Shown here piece by piece: positions 1-11,498 of a stretch of 64,000 nt of DNA (positions are counted from its first letter, which is position 1; each line of letters opens with the position of its first letter). The position numbers and the translations under genes were made by a program. The DNA is taken from assembly GCF_001540865.1 (NCBI RefSeq), contig NC_033621.1, forward strand, positions 8,353,347 through 8,417,346. The letters run 5' to 3'. Below the pieces are notes generated by a model, which made no database searches, was not told where the DNA came from, and saw nothing but the letters and a program-made list of their open reading frames with translations. The DNA comes from Ananas comosus (lineage: Eukaryota; Streptophyta; Magnoliopsida; Poales; Bromeliaceae).

Positions 1-190
1 AAATCTTTCAAAATAACATTATAAGAGCTTATTGGAACAAAAAAAACTGAAGTAAGTCTGTGCCAAAGCGTGCTAGTAGGAGGTCATTCGTATCCATCGG
101 CATGCAAGTATATCATGTGTCGGCACAGAAGTGTGTCGGTGCCATACCGTGCTAGGCAAACAACGGCACACCCATGTGCCACGCTACTTC
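1..190. repeat. Dispersed repeat, copy 1
   Basis: This stretch matches 3904-4090 in the same orientation: both begin AAATCTTTCAAAATAA, share GTGCCAAAGCGTGC and AGTAGGAGGTCAT, and continue into GTGCCGTACCGTGC-like text. Identity is roughly 80 percent by eye. It carries no coding signal. It may be the end of a larger element cut by the window edge. The two copies bracket about 3.7 kb of nested insertions. Confidence 0.6.
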
Positions 191-738
191 TAAGCGTCAC
201 GGATACTGACATGAGACACGAGACACGACACGATTCAGACACCACGACTCAGCAACTTTTAAAAAATTAGGACACGGACACGACATGAAACTTGCTAATA
301 AAATATAATATTATTAATATAATAATATATTTTTATTATATAAAATATTAATTTTAGCAAAATATTATTATATTTTTCGTACGAATGAAAGTTAATAAAA
401 TTTTCATTGATAGTTATATATTTTAAGAAAAAAAATTCTCTATCATACATAATTTATTTATATTGCCAAAAAAAAATTGTACGCATTCATCAAAACGCTA
501 AAATATTTATCATCTTTTATATTATATATGTATAGAAAAAGTAAAATAAAATTAAATATATATATATATATATATTTTTTAATTGTATGCACTATGAATC
601 GGCATTAAATAAGCGTCCAAGGAGTGTCCATATTGGACACGCATTCGACACGGACACACGCACGTCCAACACGGACACGCGCGCGTCCAACACAGACACG
701 TGAGGCTTACAGAAGTGTCCGTGATACATAGCGGTACT
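186..738. mobile_element. Foldback/MITE-like element
   Basis: The left end (CTACTTCTAAGCGTCACGGAT) and the right end (AGAAGTGTCCGTGATACATAG) are imperfect inverted repeats. The interior is AT-rich and flanked by runs of GGACACG/GACACG words. The second copy of the surrounding repeat (near 4085) lacks this block, which supports an insertion. No target-site duplication is clear, so the superfamily is not assigned. Confidence 0.4.
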
Positions 739-1135
739 TTAAACCTTACTTCTAACGCAAAAATAAAATTTTATATTTGATGTGCTTCAAAATTTATTTA
801 TTGAGTTCGATTTTGTTCCCTACATTCGCCAAAAGTTTCGCGGTGCAACAAATTTTAATAAAATAATATAAAGAAAAAAATAGATGCCTGTGGTGGAAGC
901 AGAGGACTCGGGCCAATAGGCCCGAGCCAACAGCCCGTGTATTGATAAGCAAAATAAATTAAATTACGCAGCTCAATGCTGCAGCACGAATGGGGGGTCC
1001 GAGACCTCCCTATATCGTGCCACCTTCTTGGTGGCACGATACGTGCCGTCCCATGCCGTACGGCATGGGGCAACACTGTGTATCACACGAGACAGCGTGA
1101 TACGCGGATGGGTGCCGCCGCACTATGCCTTGCCG

Positions 1136-1434
1136 GTACTATTTTTTTTTTACCTTTTTGCTCTTTTTTTTTTTTTTGCTTTTTGCTTATTTTTCTTTTT
1201 ATTTTGTTCTTTGGGTATGCGAAGCATCCTGGATACTCCACACCCCCCAAAGACATTGCAAATCGAAGATCTTCTTATTAGGTAAGTCAAAAAAATGCCG
1301 TGCCGGCACATTTTTTTTTTTTTGTTTTTTGCTTTTCTTTCTTTTTGTTTTGTTCTTTGGGATACCAAGAAGCATTCCACAACCCCCAAAGACATTGCAA
1401 ATTGAAAATCTAGTTAGGTAAGTCAAAAAAATTA
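1136..1434. repeat. Dimeric T-rich repeat
   Basis: Two head-to-tail units, about 1136-1303 and 1304-1434, each run from a long T tract through TTTTGTTCTTTGGG and CCCCCAAAGACATTGCAAAT to TTAGGTAAGTCAAAAAAAT. The first unit is longer in its T tracts. Open frames across them are an effect of the T and A runs and are not genes. Confidence 0.7.
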
Positions 1435-1461
1435 TAATTAATTTTTTTTGGTTTATCAATA

Positions 1462-3303
1462 TGTAGTATCCTTGGTTTTTGGGTTGCTTGTAGATCTCAG
1501 CATCTAAGGCTTTGCGACACATCTGGAGAGTGTCGGGACAAGTCGGAGTCGTTTCGGCGCGAAACGGAGGCAAAACGGATTCGACGCAAGGCGAGAGTGG
1601 AGTTCTGACACTGAAATCCGCAAAATGCAGGATTTCAGTGTTGAGTACCGGTATGGCATCGGGTTGGTACCGGTACCATATGTGCGAGCTTGCGGACTGA
1701 GAGACCGAGTACCGGTAACCAAATCGGGTACCGGTACTCCAGCTGTCATGTTGAGTTGGTAGGGGTATTACGGTCTTTTTGTGTTGGTGGTTATCCACAC
1801 CACCAACTCTCCCTCGTATTTATCCACCTGAGGGAGAGTAGCTTAATTAAGTTACTCTCTCTCTCAAGTGTTAATTGTGTGCTTGGTGGAGGCCGCGGCT
1901 TGAGCTCGAATCAACGTCAACGTTGCGCCGGAGAGCCGTTCGAGCGTGTGGACATCGCAGTTGCGCCGTTGGAGGCCGGGCGAGCACGTGATTTCCTCTC
2001 CTTTCGACTTCTCGCCGTGGTTGGATTAGCGTTTCGAGGTGGGTTGAAGTTTATCGAAATCGTCGGAATATCTTCTAAGTTCTAGCATTTGTCGACATGT
2101 ATCGTTTGTCTATTTTCTTGCTAGTACTCAAATTCATGGATTAGTGATTAAATCTGAATTTGAAGTTAAGCTAGTAGTTTAATTCTACATGTTGGACTTG
2201 GAATTAACTTAGGAGAAAACATATAAATCCTACACTGTCATTTTCTGAAAACTACCAGATTTAGCTTTAGGAGCTGTAGTTTATTTGTATTGCCGCAGTT
2301 TGTATGCGGTAGATACCCAGATTAGTGTAGGATGAGTTTACGCTCATGCTAGAATGCCGATTTTATTTTTACAGTAGTGTATAAACTGTTCCGGACTATC
2401 GGGTGCCGTCGCGGTTGACGGTGAACCCAGATTTCTGTATTTGCATCAGATTGTGCCGAAGATACTTGAGCTTTGGTTGTTAGACCAGTTAGACCCATTT
2501 GTTTCGATTACAGCCTGTGAGAGCCTGATTGAGCTCGGCAGAGACACGCTTGCATACTCGGTTGGGTAGCGCCCACGAGTGCTACTCCGGAGTCAGGCTT
2601 TGTGCTTTTGCGTTATTGTCACAGCAATCCTGTTTGGACGGTGCTTTAGGACCAGCCACCTCAATGGTGGTGTGTGGTATAGCTCGGACGCAGGCGGGAT
2701 GGGCCTGTTGGCAGTCCCTTGGCAATATAGTCATTGTTGCAGGGGATGCATATCTACAGATAGCTAGAGTTGGTTAGTGATAACATAGGGGCATATAGCT
2801 GTAAGGTTTCCAGCTTTCCTTACTATCTCTTGCATACCATTCTGTACACTTAGTGGGTGAGCCGTTGAGGTCGGTAGCGGTACCCAATGAGGACTACTTT
2901 TTGCAGTAGTTCTAACACCCAGTTGTTGACCCATTTTTGTAGAGCCTCCTTCTGCGGCTGCTGCTGTCACTGATACTGATCGTGGAAAGGGAGTCGCGAG
3001 CTAGATCCCTTCCCTGGTTGTAGTTCTAGAGGAGTACCATTTACAGGTAGTTTTGGATTTTTGGTTCATGTACATACTTATGTTGGTACTCGCTGGAGCG
3101 AGTGATGTCTGTGTCTTGGAGACTTTGTATGTGTAGGGAACCTGATGTTTATTTATATTCAGTTCTGTTAGCAGCTCTATACTACTGATTGTAGTTTTGT
3201 ATGATTACAGATACAGCTATCGCTTCGTATACAGGAAAAATTCTTTTGTATACGGCGGATCTGTTGGCGTGCTCGGAGAAATGCGGTAATCCGGGGCGTG
3301 ACA
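1462..3303 (+). mobile_element. Solo LTR, target duplication CAATA
   Basis: The LTR starts TGTAGTATCC and ends GGGGCGTGACA. It is flanked on both sides by the direct 5-bp duplication CAATA (1457-1461 and 3304-3308), so it is a complete solo LTR of 1842 bp left by recombination. The GGGGCGTGACA end is shared with the LTRs at 21102-23589 and 42048-44607 and with the reverse complement of 17960-20410, which suggests related Ty3/gypsy-type families. It contains ACCGGT palindromes near 1645-1740. No internal region or coding sequence remains. Confidence 0.9.
1645..1740. promoter_or_regulatory. ACCGGT palindrome cluster in solo LTR
   Basis: Four ACCGGT cores (GAGTACCGGTATGG, GGTACCGGTACC, GAGTACCGGTAAC, GGTACCGGTACTCC) lie within about 95 bp in the upstream part of the LTR. 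Similar clusters occur in the related LTRs near 16.1, 20.0 and 21.3 kb. A regulatory or structural role is inferred from conservation and position only. Confidence 0.5.
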
Positions 3304-3570
3304 CAATATATGGGCAAATTTTTAATTTACATATCCGATCCATACCGTAGGGGGCGAAGCCCCCCGCACCCTCCTTGGATGTCAGTGGTGGGTTGCGGAC
3401 TCAGGCCACTTTGCTTCCACCACAAACATCCATTCTTTTTATAAATTATTTTATCAAAATTTGTCGTACCGCAAAATTTTTGGCGAATTAAGGGAGCAAA
3501 ATTGAACTCAATAAACAAATTTTGAGGCACATCAAATATAAAAAATTTATTTTTGCATTAGAAGTTTAAA

Positions 3571-3903
3571 AATACTGATAAAATTAAAAACTAAATTAAA
3601 TCAATTGATACTTAAATTTATTTAATTTATTTGTCATATAATTTATTGCTTAATTTTTTTGATAGATCTAATAATTTTGAAAAATTAATTAAAAATATTT
3701 TTTTTCAAATAATTTTTATAATAATTTTTTTGTATTTTATAAAAGAAAAACTGTAATATGGTCAAAAGAAAGAAAGAAAGATGTCTTTGTATTTTTTAAA
3801 TTCTAACCTGTAAAAATATTTATTCTGCATCAGGTGTAGTTGTACTTTACATACAAAAAAGCTTACAAGTTATACATAACAAATATTCATAATTATTTGA
3901 TTA
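3571..3903. other. AT-rich intergenic stretch
   Basis: Very AT-rich spacer between the inverted-repeat element and the second copy of the dispersed repeat. I see no gene, RNA or element boundary in it. Confidence 0.6.
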
Positions 3904-4190
3904 AATCTTTCAAAATAATATTATAAGAGCTTGTTGGAATCAAAAAACTAAAACAAGTACGTGCCAAAGCGTGCCAGTAGGAGGTCATATGTATTCATCG
4001 ATACGTAAGCATACCATGTGTCGATACAAAAGCATGCAGGTGCCGTACCGTGCCAGGCAGACAACGGCACGCCTCCGTGCCACGGCAGTCTAAACCTTGT
4101 CCGAACCCCCCCCCCGGTACCGTGCCCCCATCTTGGAGGCACAGTACATGCCACCCCGTACTGTACAGCACGGGGCAACACTTTAAACCT
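3904..4190. repeat. Dispersed repeat, copy 2
   Basis: Direct copy of the repeat at 1-190, extended by a segment with GTGCCCCCATCTTGGAGGCA and CAGCACGGGGCAACAC. That segment resembles 1015-1078, where CACCTTCTTGGTGGCACGAT and GGCATGGGGCAACAC are found. No coding potential was recognised. Confidence 0.6.
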
Positions 4191-5690
4191 TGTTTAGGAG
4201 GTATCTATGATACTAAAATCTTAGGTATGTTACAAGTGAGATAATATATATCTTTAGGAGTATACAGATGGAAATTTGACTAGGAAACAACTTATTTAAA
4301 CTTCTAAAACAATCAAGATGCATTTTAAAGAACAGGAAATTTGAGGGGAGCACAATAAATAAATTGATTTATCTCAAGAGAAAATGAGCATACAGGAAGA
4401 TCTTTATCAGAGGTTGATATTTACATGACAATAGCATCATCCACATGCCCAAGAGAAAGGAATGATCTGTCTGATTCGTCAATTAGATCAAATAGATTTA
4501 GGTGCATTTGGCATATACCAAGGATGCCTTGTGTTGCCTTCTTGATTTAAGTGAAAATGTGTAATGCTTAAGGTTCAGGTCATCCCAGGCTAACCAATTG
4601 TTGGTTCCTAATCACCATATCATCTATTCCAACTGAAATACAATATTTATTCTATTCTTAGATATTACTGTCACCTAGAAGGTAAAAGGGACATTAGCAA
4701 GAATAAGGGAAAGATACCATAGAATTAGCAACGCAGGCACCTCCTAAACTAGTGGCACAGATGGTGATTCCGTGATAATGTTCCATACATTCTGATAAGC
4801 ATGTATCAACCATCATGCCACCTTATGGAACGTATGTCAAGTATGATAAGAGTACGCTGCCACTGGAAGTTCCTGTGATGACAATAGTGAAAAAGATCTA
4901 TGCCATTTTATACTAGTAAGACTAAATATTATTGCCAGTAAAGGGGGGAAAAACCCAGCCATCTTACATGGAGAGGCCCAAAAACACCAGGTTAGTGGTG
5001 TCATCCGTAACTCAATATGCACCATGTTCAAAAAAAAGAATAAATTGTGACTTACCAGCACTTGTTGACAATTATATGTTAAAGTTTCATTATGCATCTT
5101 CAATTGAATCTAATTATGTATTTTGTATTTTATATACTTGGTTATATTTTAATTGATAAACTTACATTTCAGACCTCAGTTTTAGAGCTGCAGGATCTCT
5201 TGGAGTTTGACTTCATGCTCACCTTGTTAAATCTATAAGTTAAGCATGTCATCCATTCTGTCCAAGACTAGAAGCAACTTTTCTACAAGTACAGCTTTAG
5301 GATTCTGTAGTGCAAGATCTGTCTGGAAATCATATTGGCAAGAAAATTTCATGGGGTAATAAATTTTGTGTATTGCATTACATTTTATTCCAGAAAAGTG
5401 ACCTTTTATGTGCTAGTTTCATTATTGGGAAATTCATCAACAAACAATACCATCTTTGAGGTCATAGCAGATTTACATCGTGCGGAAATTATTAACAAAT
5501 TAAGAGAACGGATCAAGAGAAATGATCTCCTCAGGTGGACTGCACCATTAAATCTTACATTATATTTTATTATCATGACACTACATTTAGATCTTCAAAA
5601 ACTCTGTTGAGAGAATCAAGAAAATTAAAATTTAAAGCTGATATTATGGGCCTGTGTAATATAGACATATCGGATACATTACATAGATAT
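4191..5690. other. Unassigned intergenic stretch
   Basis: Moderately AT-rich DNA with no recognised domain, transposon end or structural RNA. A short open stretch near 5430-5535 has a coding look, but no splice sites give a sensible exon chain (the only apparent intron, 5358-5395, would be too short for a plant). It could hold lower-coordinate exons of the minus-strand gene at 7771-7961, but I could not recognise any. Confidence 0.4.
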
Positions 5691-5695
5691 GTAAA

Positions 5696-6333
5696 TAGTG
5701 TTTGAAAAAAGGCGCAAAAAGGCGCAAAGGCCTTCTAGAGCCTAGACGCGAGGCACACTGCGAGATGCGCACCTCAAGAAGATGAGGCGCACATCTAATA
5801 CAATAAAACACTCTTAACAAGTCTAATTTAAATGGATGTTTTTTGTAAAAAAAAAAATTAAAATAGCCATTGAAAAAATAAATAACCATGAAACAAGCAA
5901 AGAAATCATCTGTATAAATGTTCTCAAACTAAAAAGAAAAAAATATGTTCCAACTTTCAAGTTAAAAGTGCCTGTTGCTACTTCTTACTTCTTATTGCTG
6001 CTGGTTATAGCCATTAGGGGGTGAAAGAGAGAACGACCAAGAGAAAAGGGGAAAAAAGCATTCAAATTAGAAAAAAAAAAATCAATTCCTTAACATTTTA
6101 AAATATATTGAAACATCCCCAAACCCAAAAACCCAAATCCTAGACACAATAAACGTAAATATCACAAAGTGCGTCTGAGGCGCGCTCTTCACTCCCTGAG
6201 GCGCTAAGACCTGCGCCTTGCGCCTGGGCGCTGAGGCGCACGCCTCAAACACTAGGTGCCTCGCAGTGTGCCTCGCGCCTATGCTCCAAAAGGCCTTTGC
6301 GCCATTTTGCATCGCACGCCTTTTCAAACATTG
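5696..6333. mobile_element. hAT-like non-autonomous element
   Basis: The ends TAGTGTTTGAAAAAGGCG and CGCCTTTTCAAACATTG form terminal inverted repeats. Both subterminal parts are full of GCGC/AGGCGC words (for example GGCGCAAAGGCC and GCGCCTTGCGCCTGGGCGC). The same design occurs in the element at 11507-13043, which has a clear 8-bp duplication and hAT transposase sequence. Here the flanking 8-mers (TATGTAAA and CTTCTAGT) do not match, so one end may have changed. The interior is AT-rich without a transposase. Confidence 0.55.
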
Positions 6334-7458
6334 CTTCTAGTCAAACCAAGCAAAACTGCTATATTTTTCTCCCTTCCAGCAAACATGAAAAGACCATATA
6401 TACTTGATATTCTCAGTTTAAGTATTAGGTCATATTGTCTAGTTTTACTAGTAAAGGGCATTAGGTTTCGTAATGATATGCTTGATACAACTATAAGTGA
6501 CTATCTACATTTCTTTTTAGTACTTTATGTGGTTGTGCATTTTTATTATGCTTTATACACCAAATTTGTATTTTGTATATTTTTGTCCATACTTTTCAAG
6601 TTTCTTTTGTTATGACATAACTTATTTGGAAGTTTTTCTAACTTTCTCAAGTAGCTTATTGTAGATTTTATTTGATATTTATTCTTTAAATATTTGATAT
6701 TTGTAATTAATTCTGGAATGTGTTCGAGCGGGTTCTTTCGATATGTCTGATATGTATTGTTATGAGGTTTTTTTGATATCGGAATAATATGAAGTTTTAG
6801 AAAATTTATAAGTTTTTCCTTATGATGTTTATAAAATTTGGTCTAAACTCCTTATTTTTAGAACAATTTTAGTTGTATGCAAAAATTATTGTTCAAGGAT
6901 AGTAAAATTAAAATTATATAATACTTTCCTAACAAGTTTAATTAATTTATCTTTATATGGACATCTATAATTGTGATTAGTTATACTGTAATATTGATAA
7001 CATTTTCCACTTTTCACGAACCAAACAAGAGGAATGGGAGTTGTCCATTCCGATTTCCATTCCAATCAACATTTTTGGATGATTCGTCATTCCATTTCCA
7101 ATTCTAATGCAATCCAATTTCATTTCCCATTTTCAATTCCAATCATGAGCCAAACATGCCGTTAGTTTCAGATGATAGATACCATCTAAATTAGAGACAA
7201 TGAGAGTTGAGAACTGTGACAACTGTCGCCATGGATAGATCAATCAAATTAAGAACCAATTGCCACAGTGTTTCCCTAACTGTGCAAGCCACGTCGGAAG
7301 TAAGGAAGCTAACTAGTCTCAAAACAAGTAAGTTGTTGGATTTAGCAGTTCCTGCCCACAGATCCAAACGAAACAGAAGGAAAAGGGAAATTAGCAAAAT
7401 TGCGGGTGGCATTACTCGTAGCAAGCAGAAAAATTAGACAGCATCTAATGATCCGTGT
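6334..7458. other. AT-rich stretch, probably intronic or intergenic
   Basis: No recognisable exon or RNA gene. At 7012-7160 a run of CATTCC/CCATTTCC words begins after CACGAACCAAACAAG and ends at GAGCCAAACATGCCGT. That resembles a degraded MITE of the kind with GTTTGGTTC ends, but its boundaries cannot be fixed. Confidence 0.35.

Positions 7459-7459
<1 letters not shown>

Positions 7460-7512
<53 letters not shown>
7460..7512 (+). repeat. 53-nt poly(A) run
   Basis: An uninterrupted run of 53 A residues. The sequence just upstream shows no recognisable tRNA-like SINE head or LINE body, so it may be the tail of an unknown retroposon, or slippage or assembly noise. Confidence 0.8.
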
Positions 7513-7523
<11 letters not shown>

Positions 7524-7770
7524 ATGGAATCTAATAGGAAAATCTTTTAATCCCAGACATTATCAACACCACATTAAGATCTAACAGATAGAACCGAAGC
7601 CCCAGTTGAGCTCCGATATCCTAACACATTTCAACTTCCGGTCTGTAGTCGTGTAATAGATCTAACTGAAGCTAGAGATAAGTCGATACCAATTGTTCCT
7701 TCCTAAGGCCTCTACTTACTTTGATCTGAGTTCCGAAATGCAATCGAGTGGGGTTTGTGATTGGACTTAC

Positions 7771-7961
7771 TTGATATAGGAGCTGTGGTCGGAGGCGACG
7801 ATCCCCTCGCTGCCGCCGGAGAGGAGGAAGGCGTTGCCGACTTCCTTGAAGGGTTCGAGGTGGTAGGTGTGGATCGAGGCCTCAACGCCGCCTAGGCACA
7901 GGAGGAAGAAGAAGAAGAAGAAGAAGAGGAACGGGACAGAGAGAAGGGGAGCGAGATCCAT
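7771..7961 (-). CDS. First exon of a TMEM87/GOST-like (lung seven-TM receptor-like) protein
   Basis: The minus-strand exon starts at the ATG with its first base at 7961 and gives 63 codons plus two bases. It ends at a good donor (ATCAA|GTAAGT, GT at 7770-7769). The product begins MDLAPLLSVP, followed by a strongly hydrophobic stretch and GGVEA, a plausible signal peptide. It then reads SIHTYHLEPF, NAFLLSGGSEGIVAS and SSYIK. The pattern SIHxYxxExF...GNAF...GGSEG is that of the N-terminal luminal part of plant TMEM87/GOST-type Golgi proteins. Family membership is inferred from remembered motifs. The run of phenylalanines comes from a GAA/TTC microsatellite. A longer reading from 7994 is possible, but the ATG at 7961 places the signal peptide correctly. 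No further exons were recognised at lower coordinates, so the gene may be a fragment or have long introns. Confidence 0.55.
7905..7936. repeat. GAA trinucleotide repeat inside the exon
   Basis: About eight GAA/GAG triplets on the plus strand encode the polyphenylalanine core of the predicted signal peptide on the minus strand. Length variation here would change the hydrophobic core. Confidence 0.75.
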
Positions 7962-8330
7962 GGTAGAGAGAGAAAAAGGATATGTCGATAACAATGAGGG
8001 ACAGAATTGGAATCGGAACCCTCTCCTCTCACTTCCCGGATATTAGTTAGCGAGGACTGAGGCGGGCCCCCGCGGATGGGGGAGGGCGGTAGTTGGGAAG
8101 GAAGAGGAAAGGGACGGCAGATCGGGAAATGGGCTTACGCGCTCTGAATTGATTTGCCACCTGCAGACTGCCCCATATACTAGCCTCTGTTTTGTTTGAA
8201 ATTCCAGCATTAACGGCAGTTTGGCCAGTTATTTTTTTTTTTCTTTTACCCGTACAGTGCTATTAGAAAGGTCATGTCAGATATATAGTACGAAGCCATA
8301 GGAAAAAAATATCTATAGAAATGTTAACAG
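7962..8330. promoter_or_regulatory. Probable promoter and 5' leader of the minus-strand exon
   Basis: This stretch lies just upstream of the 7771-7961 exon on the minus strand and shifts from GC-rich near 8040-8120 to AT-rich. No clear TATA box was fixed. A GC-rich, transcript-like block begins at 8331 on the plus strand, so a divergent arrangement is possible. Confidence 0.3.
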
Positions 8331-8793
8331 TTGGGTTCTACTGTGGTCACGTGTCGGCTTCTCAGCCCCCCAACCCCCCCTTTCCGTTCTCCGAGCCCTT
8401 CGATTTCCCTCTCTAGATCGGCCCGGATCTCACGCGGTCCGTCGCCCCTCTCTCCGATCCGTCCGCCCCATGTAGATCGGCCCGGATCCCTGTCGCACGC
8501 GCGGATGGTTGTCGCCTTCTACCATGCCCTCCTCCTAATCCCGCCGTACGCGTGTTCCATCGGTGGGCCAGGGTGTCCCGGAGTACGGCGGTACCCGCGG
8601 TTCCTCTTCCCTCTGTTCAGCATGTGCGTCGTGTACCTTCCGCCCCTTCATCCTTCTCCTCCCTTCTCGTCGCCTCCGGAGGTGGGTTGCCTGATCCCTT
8701 ACCTGCGATAGGACCTATGTTCCTCTCTGTGCTTCGCCGTCGTACTCCCTCCATCTTCACACTCAGCCCGTGGTCGTACAGGTTCCTGCCAAG
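8331..8793 (+). other. GC/CT-rich leader-like block ending at a splice donor
   Basis: This block is rich in CCCT, CGCC and TCTC words, like the 5' untranslated or first exons of many monocot genes, and ends CCAAG|GTAAGC at 8793/8794. Two open frames cross it, but neither encodes a protein I recognise and neither has a convincing start. The sequence beyond the donor contains a solo LTR (8925-10869). I infer a first exon of an unknown transcript, now interrupted. Confidence 0.3.
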
Positions 8794-8924
8794 GTAAGCT
8801 GCCCCGTTCGCCTCTTTTGTAGCGATTTTTTCCCTATAAATAGGGCTGCAGGTCTACAAGGGAGGATCAGCTTGCTTCTTGGCTCTGTTTTAAAGGCATG
8901 TTTTAGTTGTTTTCCCTGCTAGAT

Positions 8925-10869
8925 TGTGAGTGATATACCCTAAAGCCAATCGGTGACATAGACTTGTGAACATATTAAGTATTTTTCTTAATTAATAAAG
9001 GGCAAGTTTTATTCATATTTATTATTAGAAGCACACTACATTTATATAAATCGTCCATTGAATTTTCGTTAAGAAAATATATTCCTAAGAGTTAGGAATT
9101 TGAGATATATATTTCTTTATACAAGATTCTTAAACGCTCCTAGCCATAGGAATATCATAAGGACGATGATATTTCCGGATAGGCCGGTGTATGCTATACT
9201 TCTAAGTTGAGGTGACGAATCTCAAGTCATTAGTGTAGGGACACTAAAGTAAGCATGCAGGTGCTTGTTAGCGAACAAGTACACTGAGCGTGACCATTTA
9301 GTTGAACAGTCATATGGTTCCATATTCGCTAGTGACTAGTTCTATGCTACCGTTGTGTGAAGTACTCCTCAGACCTTAGGCATCATGGTTGCTTCACATA
9401 TAGATTACTACTGTTTGACTGTGCTAATACTTAGACTCTAATCATTGGTCTACGTCTGGTACTGATTGGCTGTAGTAGTTTATATGGGGAGGCGTGTGAG
9501 TGTGCAATAAGGAATTCAACACTCTCAACAATGAGAGAGAACGTCCTATGTAGACTATCGAACTCGACTCGGAAAATCCTTGGCCAGGGTACGTGGTGTG
9601 CGGAAAGAGTTTCCAGCTGTGTTACCATGTTGAGTCAGTTTTAGATATTCTAGTCATATGATCGAATAATAAGATTTGGCGAGTAACCATAATCTTAGTT
9701 CGATCGGGGCGTTGTGTGTTGGAAGGAATTAATCACACGGTAACGGTTAGCGGAAAGGTTCGTTTTATCATCACTATTTTGGATTGCCGTGATATACTGC
9801 TAGGTGTCACTCACGGACAGTGAGAGAAGTAAACAAATAATTTAAATAAATTGTTTTACAGATTAGAAGAGTTCTAATTCAATATTGAAGGGTTTGATAT
9901 TGGACCTCACTGCTGAATAGTAATGAAACTATGCGGTTACACACAATAGGAATTGTGTGCATCCAACATGACAAGATGAGTACAATACACTAAACAATTT
10001 AGTGGAAATAGTGAGAAATTATGATTTGAATTTGAATGTTACGAAAGATTCAATCTCTAATTACATTAGAGAATAATTAAATATTCATAAAATATTCTAA
10101 TTAGATTAGATTTAAATATGAATATTTAGTTATGATTTAATGGATAAGATCAAATTAAATTGAGAGATAAGAATTAATTCTATTGGATAAGCTTCAACTA
10201 ATTACTAAATTGATCATTATCCTTAAATCAAATTAGTTCCTAGATTGATTTTTATCCTAATACTTAATTAGTTAAACTTCGGCGAAACTTGAGGAGAAAT
10301 TAATTCATCCTCCTGGCTGTTCGGTTGAAGTTGTTAATTAAGTAGCCCACGTACATTGCGGTTGATGGAGGTAGTTAATTAAGTAGCCCATTCATATACA
10401 TATATCTTTATAAGGAAGGATAATTAATTAGCTCTTGAGGTGAACCAAATTATCCGTCTCTCTTTGATCTTTCGAAAAATCAATACATCTCACAAAAGGG
10501 AACGTAGATATCATAAGACTGCTAGCACCGTCTTTGTAATCTGCGACTCATCTGTTCCGTGCGACGGAAGGTGTTGGATCTGGATCAATTCCGTATGGAT
10601 ACGCGTAGAGGCCAGACACGTGCGCGGCTAATTGGAATCTCAGTTTCAACCATACAGTAGATCAAGAGACCTCAACTGGTCTGAGGTGATATAGCCTAAA
10701 CTTCATATATGTTTAGGTTAGATTATTATTTTACATTGTAACATGAGAATGATCCGCCGGCACTGGATTGTTTTGTTTTTGTTTTGGATCATATGTGATA
10801 TGGATTTTTGTTTTTCGAAAAAATAATTTTAATTTCCGCTCCGATTTTTGTGCCGGATAAATTCTTACA
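8925..10869 (+). mobile_element. Solo LTR, target duplication TAGAT
   Basis: The LTR begins TGTGAGTGATATACCC, ends ATAAATTCTTACA, and is flanked by TAGAT at 8920-8924 and 10870-10874, so the 1945-bp copy is a complete solo LTR. The tail with TTTCGAAAAAATAATTTT, CCGCTCCGATTTTTGTG and a terminal TTCTTACA is like LTR ends of plant Ty1/copia elements of the SIRE/Maximus type. That assignment is from remembered pattern only. A TATA-like TTTATAAGG lies at 10407-10415. No internal coding sequence remains. Confidence 0.85.
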
Positions 10870-10874
10870 TAGAT

Positions 10875-11498
10875 CTCCTCTAAAACTCTCTACTCTGCCT
10901 GCGGCTACACTCCCGTGGGTGGGTAGCGCGTGACCTAGTAACCTTCGTCCCAAATGGTTGTCTCGGGAAAAATTGGAGAGTGGGTCAGCAATCAGCTCGG
11001 CCTAAATTATGCTGTGCTTTTCCCCCTGTGCTCCTATTTCCTTTGGACTTTAACTGACAGTGGCCTTCTTTGGTCCTACCAGTTCCCCCTGTGCACCTGT
11101 TTGCTTTGGACTTTAATTAACTGTCTGTGGCCTTCTTTGTCCCTACCAGTAGCATACGTTTAAAAACAAGAAAGAAAAAAATACTTAGCCTTTATGCTCA
11201 GCACATTTAAAAAAGGTCGGAAAAAAACATTCAGGGGGCCTTTGTTGGGAGTCTGCCACGGTGTTCCTTTTGGTTAATAGCGCCTGGTCTTATTCCGATA
11301 AAAACTTTGGGTGGATGAAACCTCGAAACACCAATGTAAAAATAACCGTTTATTCAAAAGACACTGAATGAAAAGGAAAACAAATCTATGCCTTTTCCAC
11401 CTTTGTGCATGTTATGATGATACTTCCCCTGAGTGTCAATTGGTTTCGATAGTTCCGTGGGAATGCGCCCTTCTTAGTTAACAGTGCAGACGCTATGG
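10875..11498. other. Intergenic stretch with a repeat shared at 14.2 kb
   Basis: No gene recognised. The part near 11270-11375 (GTCTTATTCCGATAAAAACTTT, GAAACCTCGAAAC, ATTCAAAAGACACTGAATG) resembles 14245-14350 (GTCTTATTCCCCGTAAAAG, GAAACCTCAAAAC, ATTCAAAGGATAATGAGG), so it is a dispersed repeat. Confidence 0.4.

Larger units (their letters stand above)
748..3570. mobile_element. Long terminal-inverted-repeat (MULE-like) element split by an LTR
   Basis: The left arm (about 748-960) and right arm (about 3310-3570) are inverted copies at roughly 85 percent identity. Both read from ACTTCTAAYGCAAAAATAAA inward through a shared GGTGGAAGC block. Arms over 200 bp suggest a Mutator-like foldback element. 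Without the LTR at 1462-3303 the element would be about 0.98 kb. The interior holds a dimeric T-rich repeat and no transposase. A flanking duplication is not clear (TTTAAACCT against TTTAAAAAT), so the class is tentative. Confidence 0.5.

Noticed and set aside
1199..1798. 199-codon minus-strand open frame
   Set aside because: It crosses the boundary between the T-rich dimer repeat and the solo LTR, so it cannot be one gene.
5335..5610. Possible exon with FEVIADLHRAEIINKLRERI
   Set aside because: It looks coding but has no family match I recognise. The only introns that would join it to upstream text are under 40 bp, too short for plants.
8331..8711. 126-codon plus-strand frame in the CT-rich block
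   Set aside because: No recognisable protein. Composition suggests an untranslated leader; kept only as leader-like sequence.
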